Of a DNA stretch of 64,000 nucleotides, positions 38,099 to 45,986 are shown one piece after another; position 1 is the stretch's first letter, and every line of letters begins with the position of its first letter. The notes under the pieces are model-generated. The model was not told the DNA's origin and ran no database searches. It saw only the letters and a list, made by a program, of their open reading frames with translations. A program made the position numbers and the translations under genes. Source of the stretch: Stenomitos frigidus ULC18 (GTDB lineage: Bacteria; Cyanobacteriota; Cyanobacteriia; Leptolyngbyales; Leptolyngbyaceae); assembly GCF_003003795.1 (NCBI RefSeq), contig NZ_PVWK01000159.1, positions 1-64,000 of the forward strand, written 5' to 3'.

Positions 38099-38675
38099 GC
38101 AAACACGTTTGGCTGGTAACGACTGGAACGGCTTGAAGCCGTTTGGTGATGGATTGCCCAAAGGCGATCGTTGCAGTGAGAGGCAACGCGTCTGAACGGA
38201 AGCCGGTTGCGATCGGGTGGAGCGTCAGAAAGGAAATGCTCCACCCCGACTGTTGCAGCGTCCAGGCAGGCAGGCCACTCTCTTGATCGAGGCTGGGATA
38301 AATCACCTGTGGCAGGTAGGTGACGCCGATCGCGTCAAAATCTGCACCGGCTTCGTAAAGCTTACGCCGAATCGCGCCCCAGTTGTGAGTGGGTGTTTGA
38401 ACCGAAGGCTCAGTGTGGTTGGATGCAGTACTACTGGCAAGTGTCGCGCCCATGAAGTCTGTGAGCTTGGCGCAAATATCCTCAAGGCGGGCGCGATCGC
38501 CGCGCAAGAGCATCGCTTCTTCAGGTAAAAGTGTTCCGTTCGCTGTGGGCATCCACAGTTCAAAGCAAGTATAGGCATCGATTGGAATTGTCGTTAGTTT
38601 GAGGTTAGACGGCAAACCCAGAGGGTTTGGCGCAACCGCAAATGCCACTGGAATGAAGGAGTCAAGCATACGCAT
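38088..38675 (-). CDS. hypothetical protein
   Basis: The protein has 195 residues, mixed alpha/beta, no signal peptide or membrane helix. DAYTCFELWMPTANG and EEAMLLRGDRARLEDICAKLTDFMG resemble the RGDRAxLxxI pattern of DUF4335 proteins, so a distant relation to the gene at 17286 is possible. The C-terminal half (GVTYLPQVIYPSL, WTLQQSGWSISFLTLHP) looks like a beta domain. I know no function. It overlaps the nucleoside hydrolase gene by 11 bp. Confidence 0.7.
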   Translation of the reverse strand: MRMLDSFIPVAFAVAPNPLGLPSNLKLTTIPIDAYTCFELWMPTANGTLLPEEAMLLRGDRARLEDICAKLTDFMGATLASSTASNHTEPSVQTPTHNWGAIRRKLYEAGADFDAIGVTYLPQVIYPSLDQESGLPAWTLQQSGWSISFLTLHPIATGFRSDALPLTATIAFGQSITKRLQAVPVVTSQTCLHGR

Positions 38676-39165
38676 AAAGTTCCTTCAGAAGGCTTGAAGG
38701 GGTTAAAGGAGACTACAGCAAATTGACATAGCTTGTAGACACCAGCAAGTGGCTTAAACCCCTTACTGGGTGTGAATCATGTCTTGCTTGAGGTCTGCTT
38801 GACTGCGACACAGAAGCAAGATCAGTGTTTTAAGCATTAACACCAGCAGTATGGGTACAAGCAGCCCGATGTCTCTTACAGGCAGAATCAACGTGCTGAA
38901 ATCGTCCTTCTTAAGATGGCTCGTGCTGAGTGAGTTTGTGTACTGCAACGGTAAAAAGACTGTAAAGCAGAGAAGAAGTCTTCAGGCGCTATTACGTAGA
39001 AACGCGGTTTCGCCACGAGAAAAGGCTGTTTGAGCATTTGTAGGGCACCCAAACACGCAATTTCTTTAAGAGGCTGTTTGAAACGTCTAGAAAGCTTCTT
39101 CAAACCGACCACTTCAAGACCACTTAAGATAAGAGGAAAGTCGTCCAGATTACAATTCGCACTTG
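38676..39165. other. intergenic region, no gene supported
   Basis: Short open frames on both strands (38763-38948, 38851-39033) overlap each other without RBS and are not supported. The words GGCTGTTTGA occur near 39024 and 39071. No known element is seen. Confidence 0.4.
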
Positions 39166-39558
39166 ATGTACACCATGAACCAGGCTATTGCAGAGGCTGC
39201 TGCAATTGATCAAAAGCTATCCAAACGTCCTATTAATCTCGATCCCGGTGGCTACATCATCATCTACCTCGATCATGAGCAAGGGCTCATTTGTGCCAAA
39301 CATTTTACAAATTTTATCGACGATCGTGGTTTGGCTTGCGATCCAGCGACAGGTAAACCCATCCCCACGCGCAGCAAAGTAGAACGGTTGCCCACTCGTC
39401 TGTATAGCGGTAGAACGGCCAAGGAAATCTGCGTCCAGCTTTTTGAGGCGCATGCCCCTTGCCCGATTACGATGATTGACCATGCTTCTTACCTGGGGCG
39501 AGAGTTTCAGCGGGCAGAAGCCGCCTTACTCAGTGGGCAAGAGTATGTACAGGACTGA
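39166..39558 (+). CDS. DUF4346 domain-containing protein
   Basis: The protein has 130 residues. It starts at ATG 39166 (a TTG at 39163 and an ATG at 39175 are alternatives). LDPGGYIIIYLDHEQGLICAKHFTNFIDDRGLACDPATGKPIP, GRTAKEICVQLFE and IDHASYLGREFQRAE are family hallmarks. The family is found in cyanobacteria and plastids and is sometimes fused to dihydropteroate-synthase-like proteins. The function is unknown. The product is soluble. Confidence 0.85.
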   Translation: MYTMNQAIAEAAAIDQKLSKRPINLDPGGYIIIYLDHEQGLICAKHFTNFIDDRGLACDPATGKPIPTRSKVERLPTRLYSGRTAKEICVQLFEAHAPCPITMIDHASYLGREFQRAEAALLSGQEYVQD

Positions 39559-39564
39559 CGACAA

Positions 39565-39620
39565 TGGTTAGTGGTTAGAAGTAAAGTCTTCTCTAACGAC
39601 CAACCACCAACCACTAAAAA
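39565..39620. terminator. hairpin between convergent genes
   Basis: GTTAGAAG and CTTCTCTAAC, with TGGTTAG and CCAACCACTAA further out, pair over the 66-bp gap between two convergent genes. It probably ends both transcripts. Confidence 0.5.
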
Positions 39621-39624
39621 CGTG

Positions 39625-40353
39625 CTAGCCTTCTCGGGCTTGCAGGTACAGATAGAAATAATAAGTTGCCATCGGTACAACGGTCGCCACAACAAGGAAA
39701 CCGATGACCCAGATGGTAGCGTTGCTTTCTTTTGTTTGTTCGGGTGTGGCAAAGGTACCTTCAACCTGGACGTTATCGATGAGTGCTGGCGGACCTGGAT
39801 CAGGGCGACCAGAGAGTACTGCAACGAGGCGATCGCTAGCACCGAGTAGCGCTTGATTGTACTTGTTCCCTTCCTTCAGCGGAATCAGCACCGTTTCTTG
39901 TGTGACGCTTTCAGCAAGCTCGTCAGACAGCTTTGTTTTCACTGCATCACCAGCACTCAGCGCCACATTGTTAGTAAGGTTATCTAACACCAGCAGCGTC
40001 TGGTTAGCACTCGCCTCTTGCGTCGGGAACCACAGGTCAAAGAGCTTATTAGTAAAGGTTTCGATCGTTTCGCCGTAATCCAACCGATGAATGGTGACAA
40101 AGTGAACTTCGCTACCCGTTTGCTTTGCCAGATCTCCTAGAGCGGTTGCAATTTTGCCTTCATTCGAGCGACTGAGAATTTCGGCCTGGTCAAGCACCCA
40201 AGTGCCTACTTTTGGCTTAGGCACTTCGCCGGCACCGGTCGCGTTTGCAGGTGTGGCAAAGAGCTGTGTCGCCAGAATCAAGACCGCTACGGAAAGCAGC
40301 AGTTTTTGGCCGACGCACTTCCAGTTGCAGAGGTGGTTAAGGAGGCGTTGCAT
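39625..40353 (-). CDS. psb32: Psb32-like TPM domain protein
   Basis: The protein has 242 residues. It has a cleavable signal peptide (hydrophobic segment about 17-33, then ATPANATG), a TPM domain with VGTWVLDQAEILSRSNEGKIATAL and HFVTIHRLDYGE...FDLWFPT, and a C-terminal membrane helix (WVIGFLVVATVVPMATYYFYLYL). Psb32/TLP18.3 proteins of the lumen protect photosystem II from photodamage and speed its repair. It is a single gene with heptamer repeats upstream. Confidence 0.9.
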   Translation of the reverse strand: MQRLLNHLCNWKCVGQKLLLSVAVLILATQLFATPANATGAGEVPKPKVGTWVLDQAEILSRSNEGKIATALGDLAKQTGSEVHFVTIHRLDYGETIETFTNKLFDLWFPTQEASANQTLLVLDNLTNNVALSAGDAVKTKLSDELAESVTQETVLIPLKEGNKYNQALLGASDRLVAVLSGRPDPGPPALIDNVQVEGTFATPEQTKESNATIWVIGFLVVATVVPMATYYFYLYLQAREG

Positions 40354-40456
40354 GATACCGCTCTAGAAAAATGTATCTCTCCAAAATACTACGCTTATAG
40401 CGAAGATGGACAGGGGGAGGGGAAGTAAGGAGTGAGGAGGAGGCAGGAGGGAGAAA

Positions 40457-40491
40457 GTTTTGAGTTTTGAGTTTTGAGTTTGAGTTTTGAG
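40457..40491. repeat. TTTTGAG heptamer repeat
   Basis: Three perfect TTTTGAG units, one six-base unit and a fourth heptamer in a row. It is adjacent to the next heptamer tract, in the gdhA-psb32 spacer. Confidence 0.7.
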
Positions 40492-40522
40492 TTCGTGCTG
40501 ACTCCTGAATCTAGATTTGAGG

Positions 40523-40585
40523 TTCATCCTTCATCCTTCATCCTTCATCCTTCATCCTTCATCCTTCATCCTTCATCCTTCATCA
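40523..40585. repeat. TTCATCC heptamer repeat, eight perfect units
   Basis: Eight exact TTCATCC units (40523-40578) plus a partial ninth. Short tandem heptamers of this sort (STRRs) are known from filamentous cyanobacteria. It lies just downstream of gdhA. Copy number is likely to vary between strains. Confidence 0.9.
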
Positions 40586-40617
40586 TCTTTCCCCACTCCC
40601 CACGCCCTCATTCCTCA

Positions 40618-41910
40618 TTAATGACCATTCAGATAATAGTCTCGCGTGCCTTTGGCGCTGATGGCTTCGCCGAGGCGGGTAAGGGCGTGAACGTAGGCGG
40701 CAGTGCGGAGATCGATCGACAGGTCACGGGCAATTAACCAGATGGCCTCTGATTCTTCGACGATGCGCTGCTTCAGCCGTTGATTGATTTCGTCTAACGT
40801 CCAGTACAAACCACTGCGGTTTTGTACCCATTCAAAGTAGCTGACGGTCACGCCACCTGCGTTCACCAGGATATCTGGAAACACGTAGATGCCCTTCTCG
40901 TTCAGGATGCGATCGGCAGCAGAGGTAATGGGGCCATTTGCCACTTCGTACACCAACCTGGCTCGGATGGTGTCGACGTTGGCTTCAGTAATTTGATTTT
41001 CGAGTGCGGCAGGCACCAAAATATCCACATCCAGAGCCAACAATTCAGCGTTAGTGAGGACCTCTTCGGCAGCGGTATGACAAACGGTGTCGTCACAGTA
41101 GAACGCTTTGACACCACGGCTAGCATCTTTGAACTGTCGAAGGCTGGGGATGTCGAGTCCGTTTTTGGCATAGACACCACCCTGTGAGTCGCTGACGGCA
41201 ACAACCTTGTAACCAGCATGAAAAAGCAGTTCTGCGAGGATGGCTCCAGCGTTGCCAAAGCCTTGCACAGCAACCGTTGTCGTACTGGGATGACGATCGA
41301 ATTTCGGCAACGTGGATTCAATCACAAAAAAGGCACCCATTGCCGTTGCGGCTTCGCGTCCTAAACTGCCGCCCATGCTGACGGGTTTACCGGTAACGAC
41401 AGCGGGGCAGATCTGGCGCTTAATGATGTTGTATTGATCCATCATCCAACCCATGATCATGGCGTTGGTGTAGACGTCTGGTGCCAGAATGTCAACGTCA
41501 GGGCCAATAAAGTCGGCGATCGCGTTAATGTAGCCACGGCTTAACCGCTCTAGCTCCATCCGGGACAATTCTTTGGGATTGACGGTAATACCGCCCTTCG
41601 CACCGCCGAAGGGCAGTCTTAACGCAGCACACTTAAACGTCATCCAAAACGCCAGTGATTGCACTTCGTCCAGGGAAACGTCTGGATGATAGCGCACACC
41701 GCCTTTACCGGGGCCTCGGGTGTCGTCATAACGCACGCGATAGCCCTGAAAAATTTTGAGCGAGCCGTCATCCATGCGGACGGGAATCGAAACGGTCAGA
41801 CTGGTTTGAGGAAACTTCAACGTTTCAACGGCATCATCTGAAATGGATGTATATTTCAGTGCTTGTTCTAAGCGTTGACTGGCATCTGCTAATAGTGAGC
41901 CGGGGGTCAT
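40618..41910 (-). CDS. gdhA: glutamate dehydrogenase (Glu/Leu/Phe/Val family)
   Basis: Interconverts glutamate and 2-oxoglutarate plus ammonia. ATG 41910 (MTPGSLLADASQRLEQAL) has GGAAG 9 nt upstream; an upstream start at 41937 adds only nine residues. The protein then has 430 residues. RYHPDVSLDEVQSLAFWMTFKCA and PFGGAKGGI (substrate-binding Lys) lead into the dinucleotide domain with VAVQGFGNAG. It is a single gene; no NtcA-type GTAN8TAC site was seen in the short upstream spacer. Confidence 0.95.
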   Translation of the reverse strand: MTPGSLLADASQRLEQALKYTSISDDAVETLKFPQTSLTVSIPVRMDDGSLKIFQGYRVRYDDTRGPGKGGVRYHPDVSLDEVQSLAFWMTFKCAALRLPFGGAKGGITVNPKELSRMELERLSRGYINAIADFIGPDVDILAPDVYTNAMIMGWMMDQYNIIKRQICPAVVTGKPVSMGGSLGREAATAMGAFFVIESTLPKFDRHPSTTTVAVQGFGNAGAILAELLFHAGYKVVAVSDSQGGVYAKNGLDIPSLRQFKDASRGVKAFYCDDTVCHTAAEEVLTNAELLALDVDILVPAALENQITEANVDTIRARLVYEVANGPITSAADRILNEKGIYVFPDILVNAGGVTVSYFEWVQNRSGLYWTLDEINQRLKQRIVEESEAIWLIARDLSIDLRTAAYVHALTRLGEAISAKGTRDYYLNGH

Positions 41911-42288
41911 AAATACTCTTCCTTTCAGTAAAGTCACGATCGCAACGATCGCAAAAAACGACAGGTGTTTCTAAAGACACGAGTGCTTTCTTCAGCAAAC
42001 CTGCCAATGGGTTTAACCAATAGAGAAACTCTTCGCTTTTCTCTATACTGCCCAAACACCAAACGCCTTGGATACAGTGATCCCCCTTTTAGAGACGAAA
42101 CGTGACTGTTCTTAAGGCAACGACTGAAAGCGTTTTTATTTCCTTTGTGAGCATTTATGATGTAGCGATCGCACGATCCATAAGAGACAGGCGCAGAAAT
42201 AACGTACCAGCCAACCACGAATTCTGGTCGGTGCATGGCACTGCCATACACCGACGCTGGGATACTATCTGTTTACAAGTCCCTAAAG
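41911..42288. other. spacer between gdhA and the cheA-type gene
   Basis: It contains a tandem CGATCGCAA repeat near 41938-41955 and the gdhA leader. No gene or RNA is seen. It must also hold the end of the chemotaxis operon. Confidence 0.4.
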
Positions 42289-45200
42289 TTACCGCATCGT
42301 TTTCTCAGGTTCTCTTGAAGGCACGGCAAGGTTGAGCAACGTGTTAACTTTTTTCAGTAACTCAACCGTGGAGAACCCTTTGGTTAAATAATCGTTGGCC
42401 CCTAAACGTCGAGCCTCATCAAACCATTCTTCTGATAAGCGTGATGAAACAACCAGAATGGGAACATCGATAGCGGCTTGACGACAGCGATCGACCAATG
42501 TAAACCCGTCCATATTTGGCATTTCAATATCAGTGATCACCAGATTGGGATGAGGGTTTGCCTGGAGCCAGTTCCAGGCTTCTTGTCCATCAGCACAGGT
42601 ATGGGTGACATAGCCACAACTATGCAGGCTTGCCTCCAGTCTGCGACGCATCAACGCGGCATCATCCACAATCAGAATCGATTGAGTCTGGTAGTCAGGG
42701 TTCCAATCATTTGGCTCAGACGGTGCGATCGGGTCGGTTGTAGTCTTGGGCTCTGGAACCGTTAATAGCTGTTCGATTACTGTCCGTGCTTCTAAAACCG
42801 GGACTAAAGCCCCGTTTGGCTGTAGGCTTACACCAATCAAACCGTTGGGTGTTGTCAGCGGCAGCGGTATAGGGTTGATGATTAATTCCGCCTGTTCTAA
42901 GAGTTCGTCAGCCATTAGCCAAACGCCTTGCTGGCTACCTTCCACCGCAATGTAGAGGCAAACAGTTGTATCAGCTAACGTCCGATCGATCGATCGTGAC
43001 TGCCAGTATTTGAGCAAATCTAGCGCTGGCAGTGATCCGGCTTCATTGTGAATGGTCCAGGCGTAGGCGTGGTTTGCATCCTCGACCGGCGATACGCTCA
43101 AGTCACTTAATAACGTAATGTTGCGGATGTCATCTTCTGGAATCGCGACGATCTGATCACCTGCTTGCAGCAAGACGCAGGGAACCAATAACCGTGGTAC
43201 TGGGAATTGGAGCTGAAACGTCGTGCCGCTACCAGGCTCAGTACTGAGGCTGAGCCGTCCACCTAAGCGAGCCACCTGGGCGGCAACCACATCCATCCCA
43301 ACCCCGCGTCCAGAGATTTCACTCACCTGGTTTTGAGCGCTGAAGCCCGGTTGGCAAAGGACAGCCAGGAGATCCGCTGGCGTTTGAGCCTTGCACAACG
43401 GTAGGTGTAAAGCCTGGGCTCTGGCTTGAATGGCATGAGCATCGATCCCACGGCCGTCATCATGAATCTCAAACTGAAAGCGATTGCCCTGCCGCTGGAG
43501 GGATAGCGTAATCGTGCCCTGCTCCGGTTTACCCTTGGCAGCCCGTTCATCGGGAGATTCCAACCCATGATCGTAAGCATTACGAATGAGATGGAGTAAG
43601 GCTGGTTCCAGATTGCGAGCGATCGTAACATCCAGTTCCGTTTTCTCTCCCTGCACCAGCAGTTGAGCAGGCTTGTTATAGCGAGTGGTGAGGTCACGCA
43701 AGATCGCTTTGGCGCGGAAGCTCAAGTTTTGGAAGGGCACCAGTCGACTATCTTCGATCGTGCTTTGCAGCCTGAGCACGTTACGATCCACGTTTTGTAG
43801 ATAGTCAGAGATTTGTTGCGTCGTTTTCCCGGTTTCTGCCCCAATCTCCGACAGACGAAGGCTCGTCTCAAGCAACCGATTGATGACTGTGTATCCTTGC
43901 CGATAGCGTTCAGGCGTTGGCCCGGCGTTAGCCTGTGTACTATGACTCAGTTCCTCAAGCAGGGTATAGTCATCTTGAATCTGGCGAAGATGCGTAATGT
44001 ATTGTGTCCCTTCCTGGGCAAGCGCCATAATCTGTGTGATCTGGCTCTGTAACGCTTGATAAAAGCCTTGCGTAGTGCGCAAGGCTAGCAGAGTCTCTAC
44101 AAGATGCTGAGCGGATTGATCCAGCGTCTCTAGGGGGACTGGAATTTGCACTTTTCCCAGTGTATCGTTCGCGCGATCGGCCCTCGGCGGCAGATTTTTG
44201 TTCGCAACCGAGGCGGGGTGTAGCGATTGGGCTCCATTAACAGCCTCACTTTGCCCCTGCATAGACGACGAGGAAGCAACCGAACCATTGCTCGGGATCG
44301 TCGGATCGAGCCAATCCTGTACTTGCTCAGCATCCAGCGGATAAAGCGTTCGAGGTTTTGGCTCAGGGGGTGGCTCAAGCTCCCCGTGCTTGTCTGCCAG
44401 ACTGTTATCATCCAGTCGTTGGTCGTTGCCTGCAAAAAAGGTTGAGTCATCTAGGGAGAAGGAGTTGTCTAGAAAATCAACGACCTGTGGTACTGGCGTG
44501 GCTTCAAACGGCGTCAAGACATCGAGAAACGTACTCACAAGCCAATCTTGATCGGGTTCGGCGGCTGTTTGTTCTGCCTCGTTGTTTGGCGGAAGGACTG
44601 CATCAAGAGCCTGATGATCGTCTATATGGTCGTCTATAAGGCTGCTTTCCTTAGGGCTGCTTTCATTGATCGGTCGATCGTCGTCTAATTGTGGATCAAC
44701 GCTTGCCTGCAGAACTCCATCATTAAGAACTCCATCATCAAGGGAAGGCTCAACGAGCCACTCAACCGCTTCTGTCGCCGTAGTCTCCGCCACAGGAAAC
44801 GTATCGAGAAACGTATCAAAGTTAGCAATGGCGTCCGTTGGTTCAAAGTAATCGAGTAATGTCTCCGTCCCTTGCAGGTCAGAGTGCGCGAAGGCTTGAG
44901 TATCCAGTGCTGCCGATGCCTCGCCCCAATCATGGTGCGCATTCGCATCGAAAGCAACAGTCTGAGGGTTGGAGAGCTGAGCCTCGGCAAGCTGAATCTT
45001 GGCGGGCTGAGCATTGGTAGGCTCAAAGCTGGCAAACTCAGACGGTACCGACTTGCCGCCTTGTTTTGCACAGGTCTTGAGTGCTTGAAAGAGCAGCGCC
45101 CACTGCGATCGCCAAACAGCACTGTCTCGACAGTCCAACAATGGTTGTGCGTGCTGCAAGAGCTCCGACCAACCAGCCGCAAGTTGCAACTCTTCACCAA

Positions 45201-45807
45201 TTTGGGCCAGTTGTTTCAGAATCTGCTGCGCCGTGTGAAACGTGCCGTCAGGAATCGATCCTTGCTCTGGCAGGCGCTCTAAGGCAATATCCAGTTCCAG
45301 CACCACCAGATCCAGCCCTTCTTCCGCAAACTCCTGATGGAGCTGACTGATCTCATCCCACTGTGGCAGATAGCGCCTGCGAATGTCCTGGTGTAGCACC
45401 TGGATGCGGCGGAGAATAGGCTCCTGGTTCTCGGCTTGCTGGGGCTCCAGAGAGCCCGTCAGCAGCTCTCCGGCCTCGATCAAGGCTTGGCTCAGATGGT
45501 CATCGGCTAAGCTGGGTGCTTGTTCAAGATAGCGTAAATCGGCTAGTACATCTTCTAGGGCAGTCGCAACATACAAAACCGCTTCTGCCCCGATCGTCAC
45601 AGCGCCACCTTTAATGGTATGCACACAACGATAGAGTTCCTGGATATCCGATCGCCACGATGGAGCCTGGAGTGATTGAGCAATCTGGCTATATCGCTGC
45701 AGATAATTTTGCGTATCAACGGCGAAAAGACCGCGAAGTTCCTGCTGTAGCTGCTCTTCAGCAAGCGCTTCAAAGCTTTGGGAAAAATCAATCTCTGGAA
45801 TCGACAT
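42289..45807 (-). CDS. CheA-type hybrid histidine kinase with REC (PilL/PixL/HmpE-like)
   Basis: The protein has 1172 residues. Hpt: His63 in CVHTIKGGAVTIG. An acidic, low-complexity linker follows to about 560. The dimer and ATPase part has FQNLSFRAKAILRDL, HLIRNAYDHGLESPDERAAKGKP and SGRGVGMDVVAAQVARLGG. A CheW-like domain follows, and a receiver domain (ILIVDDAALMRRRLE...VITDIEMPNMDG) ends the protein. It phosphorylates CheY-like proteins to control type IV pili. It is the last gene of the operon. Confidence 0.93.
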   Translation of the reverse strand: MSIPEIDFSQSFEALAEEQLQQELRGLFAVDTQNYLQRYSQIAQSLQAPSWRSDIQELYRCVHTIKGGAVTIGAEAVLYVATALEDVLADLRYLEQAPSLADDHLSQALIEAGELLTGSLEPQQAENQEPILRRIQVLHQDIRRRYLPQWDEISQLHQEFAEEGLDLVVLELDIALERLPEQGSIPDGTFHTAQQILKQLAQIGEELQLAAGWSELLQHAQPLLDCRDSAVWRSQWALLFQALKTCAKQGGKSVPSEFASFEPTNAQPAKIQLAEAQLSNPQTVAFDANAHHDWGEASAALDTQAFAHSDLQGTETLLDYFEPTDAIANFDTFLDTFPVAETTATEAVEWLVEPSLDDGVLNDGVLQASVDPQLDDDRPINESSPKESSLIDDHIDDHQALDAVLPPNNEAEQTAAEPDQDWLVSTFLDVLTPFEATPVPQVVDFLDNSFSLDDSTFFAGNDQRLDDNSLADKHGELEPPPEPKPRTLYPLDAEQVQDWLDPTIPSNGSVASSSSMQGQSEAVNGAQSLHPASVANKNLPPRADRANDTLGKVQIPVPLETLDQSAQHLVETLLALRTTQGFYQALQSQITQIMALAQEGTQYITHLRQIQDDYTLLEELSHSTQANAGPTPERYRQGYTVINRLLETSLRLSEIGAETGKTTQQISDYLQNVDRNVLRLQSTIEDSRLVPFQNLSFRAKAILRDLTTRYNKPAQLLVQGEKTELDVTIARNLEPALLHLIRNAYDHGLESPDERAAKGKPEQGTITLSLQRQGNRFQFEIHDDGRGIDAHAIQARAQALHLPLCKAQTPADLLAVLCQPGFSAQNQVSEISGRGVGMDVVAAQVARLGGRLSLSTEPGSGTTFQLQFPVPRLLVPCVLLQAGDQIVAIPEDDIRNITLLSDLSVSPVEDANHAYAWTIHNEAGSLPALDLLKYWQSRSIDRTLADTTVCLYIAVEGSQQGVWLMADELLEQAELIINPIPLPLTTPNGLIGVSLQPNGALVPVLEARTVIEQLLTVPEPKTTTDPIAPSEPNDWNPDYQTQSILIVDDAALMRRRLEASLHSCGYVTHTCADGQEAWNWLQANPHPNLVITDIEMPNMDGFTLVDRCRQAAIDVPILVVSSRLSEEWFDEARRLGANDYLTKGFSTVELLKKVNTLLNLAVPSREPEKTMR

Positions 45808-45986
45808 AATGCATCATTAAAGGAAAAGATTCAGAGAACATACAGCCGTTGGCAGCAAAAGGAAGCGGCCATCTCAGCCTGAAAGGCAGAGTTGTAGACT
45901 TTTTTACCACTGAACTACTGCTGTTTTAAGTTAAGCGTTTAATTGTCAACCACAGATTTAGCAATTGGTAACCGCATGACTAATGG

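Noticed and set aside
38763-38948. small frame with a hydrophobic stretch
   Set aside because: A frame on the other strand overlaps it and no RBS is present; the hydrophobic run could be chance in AT-rich DNA.
40523-40585. CRISPR-like array
   Set aside because: Units are 7 bp, directly joined, without spacers. This is a heptamer tandem repeat. No other array-like pattern is seen in the window.
40474-40737. plus-strand frame with HPSSFIL repeats
   Set aside because: The repeats are a translation of the TTCATCC heptamer tract, and the rest is antisense to gdhA.
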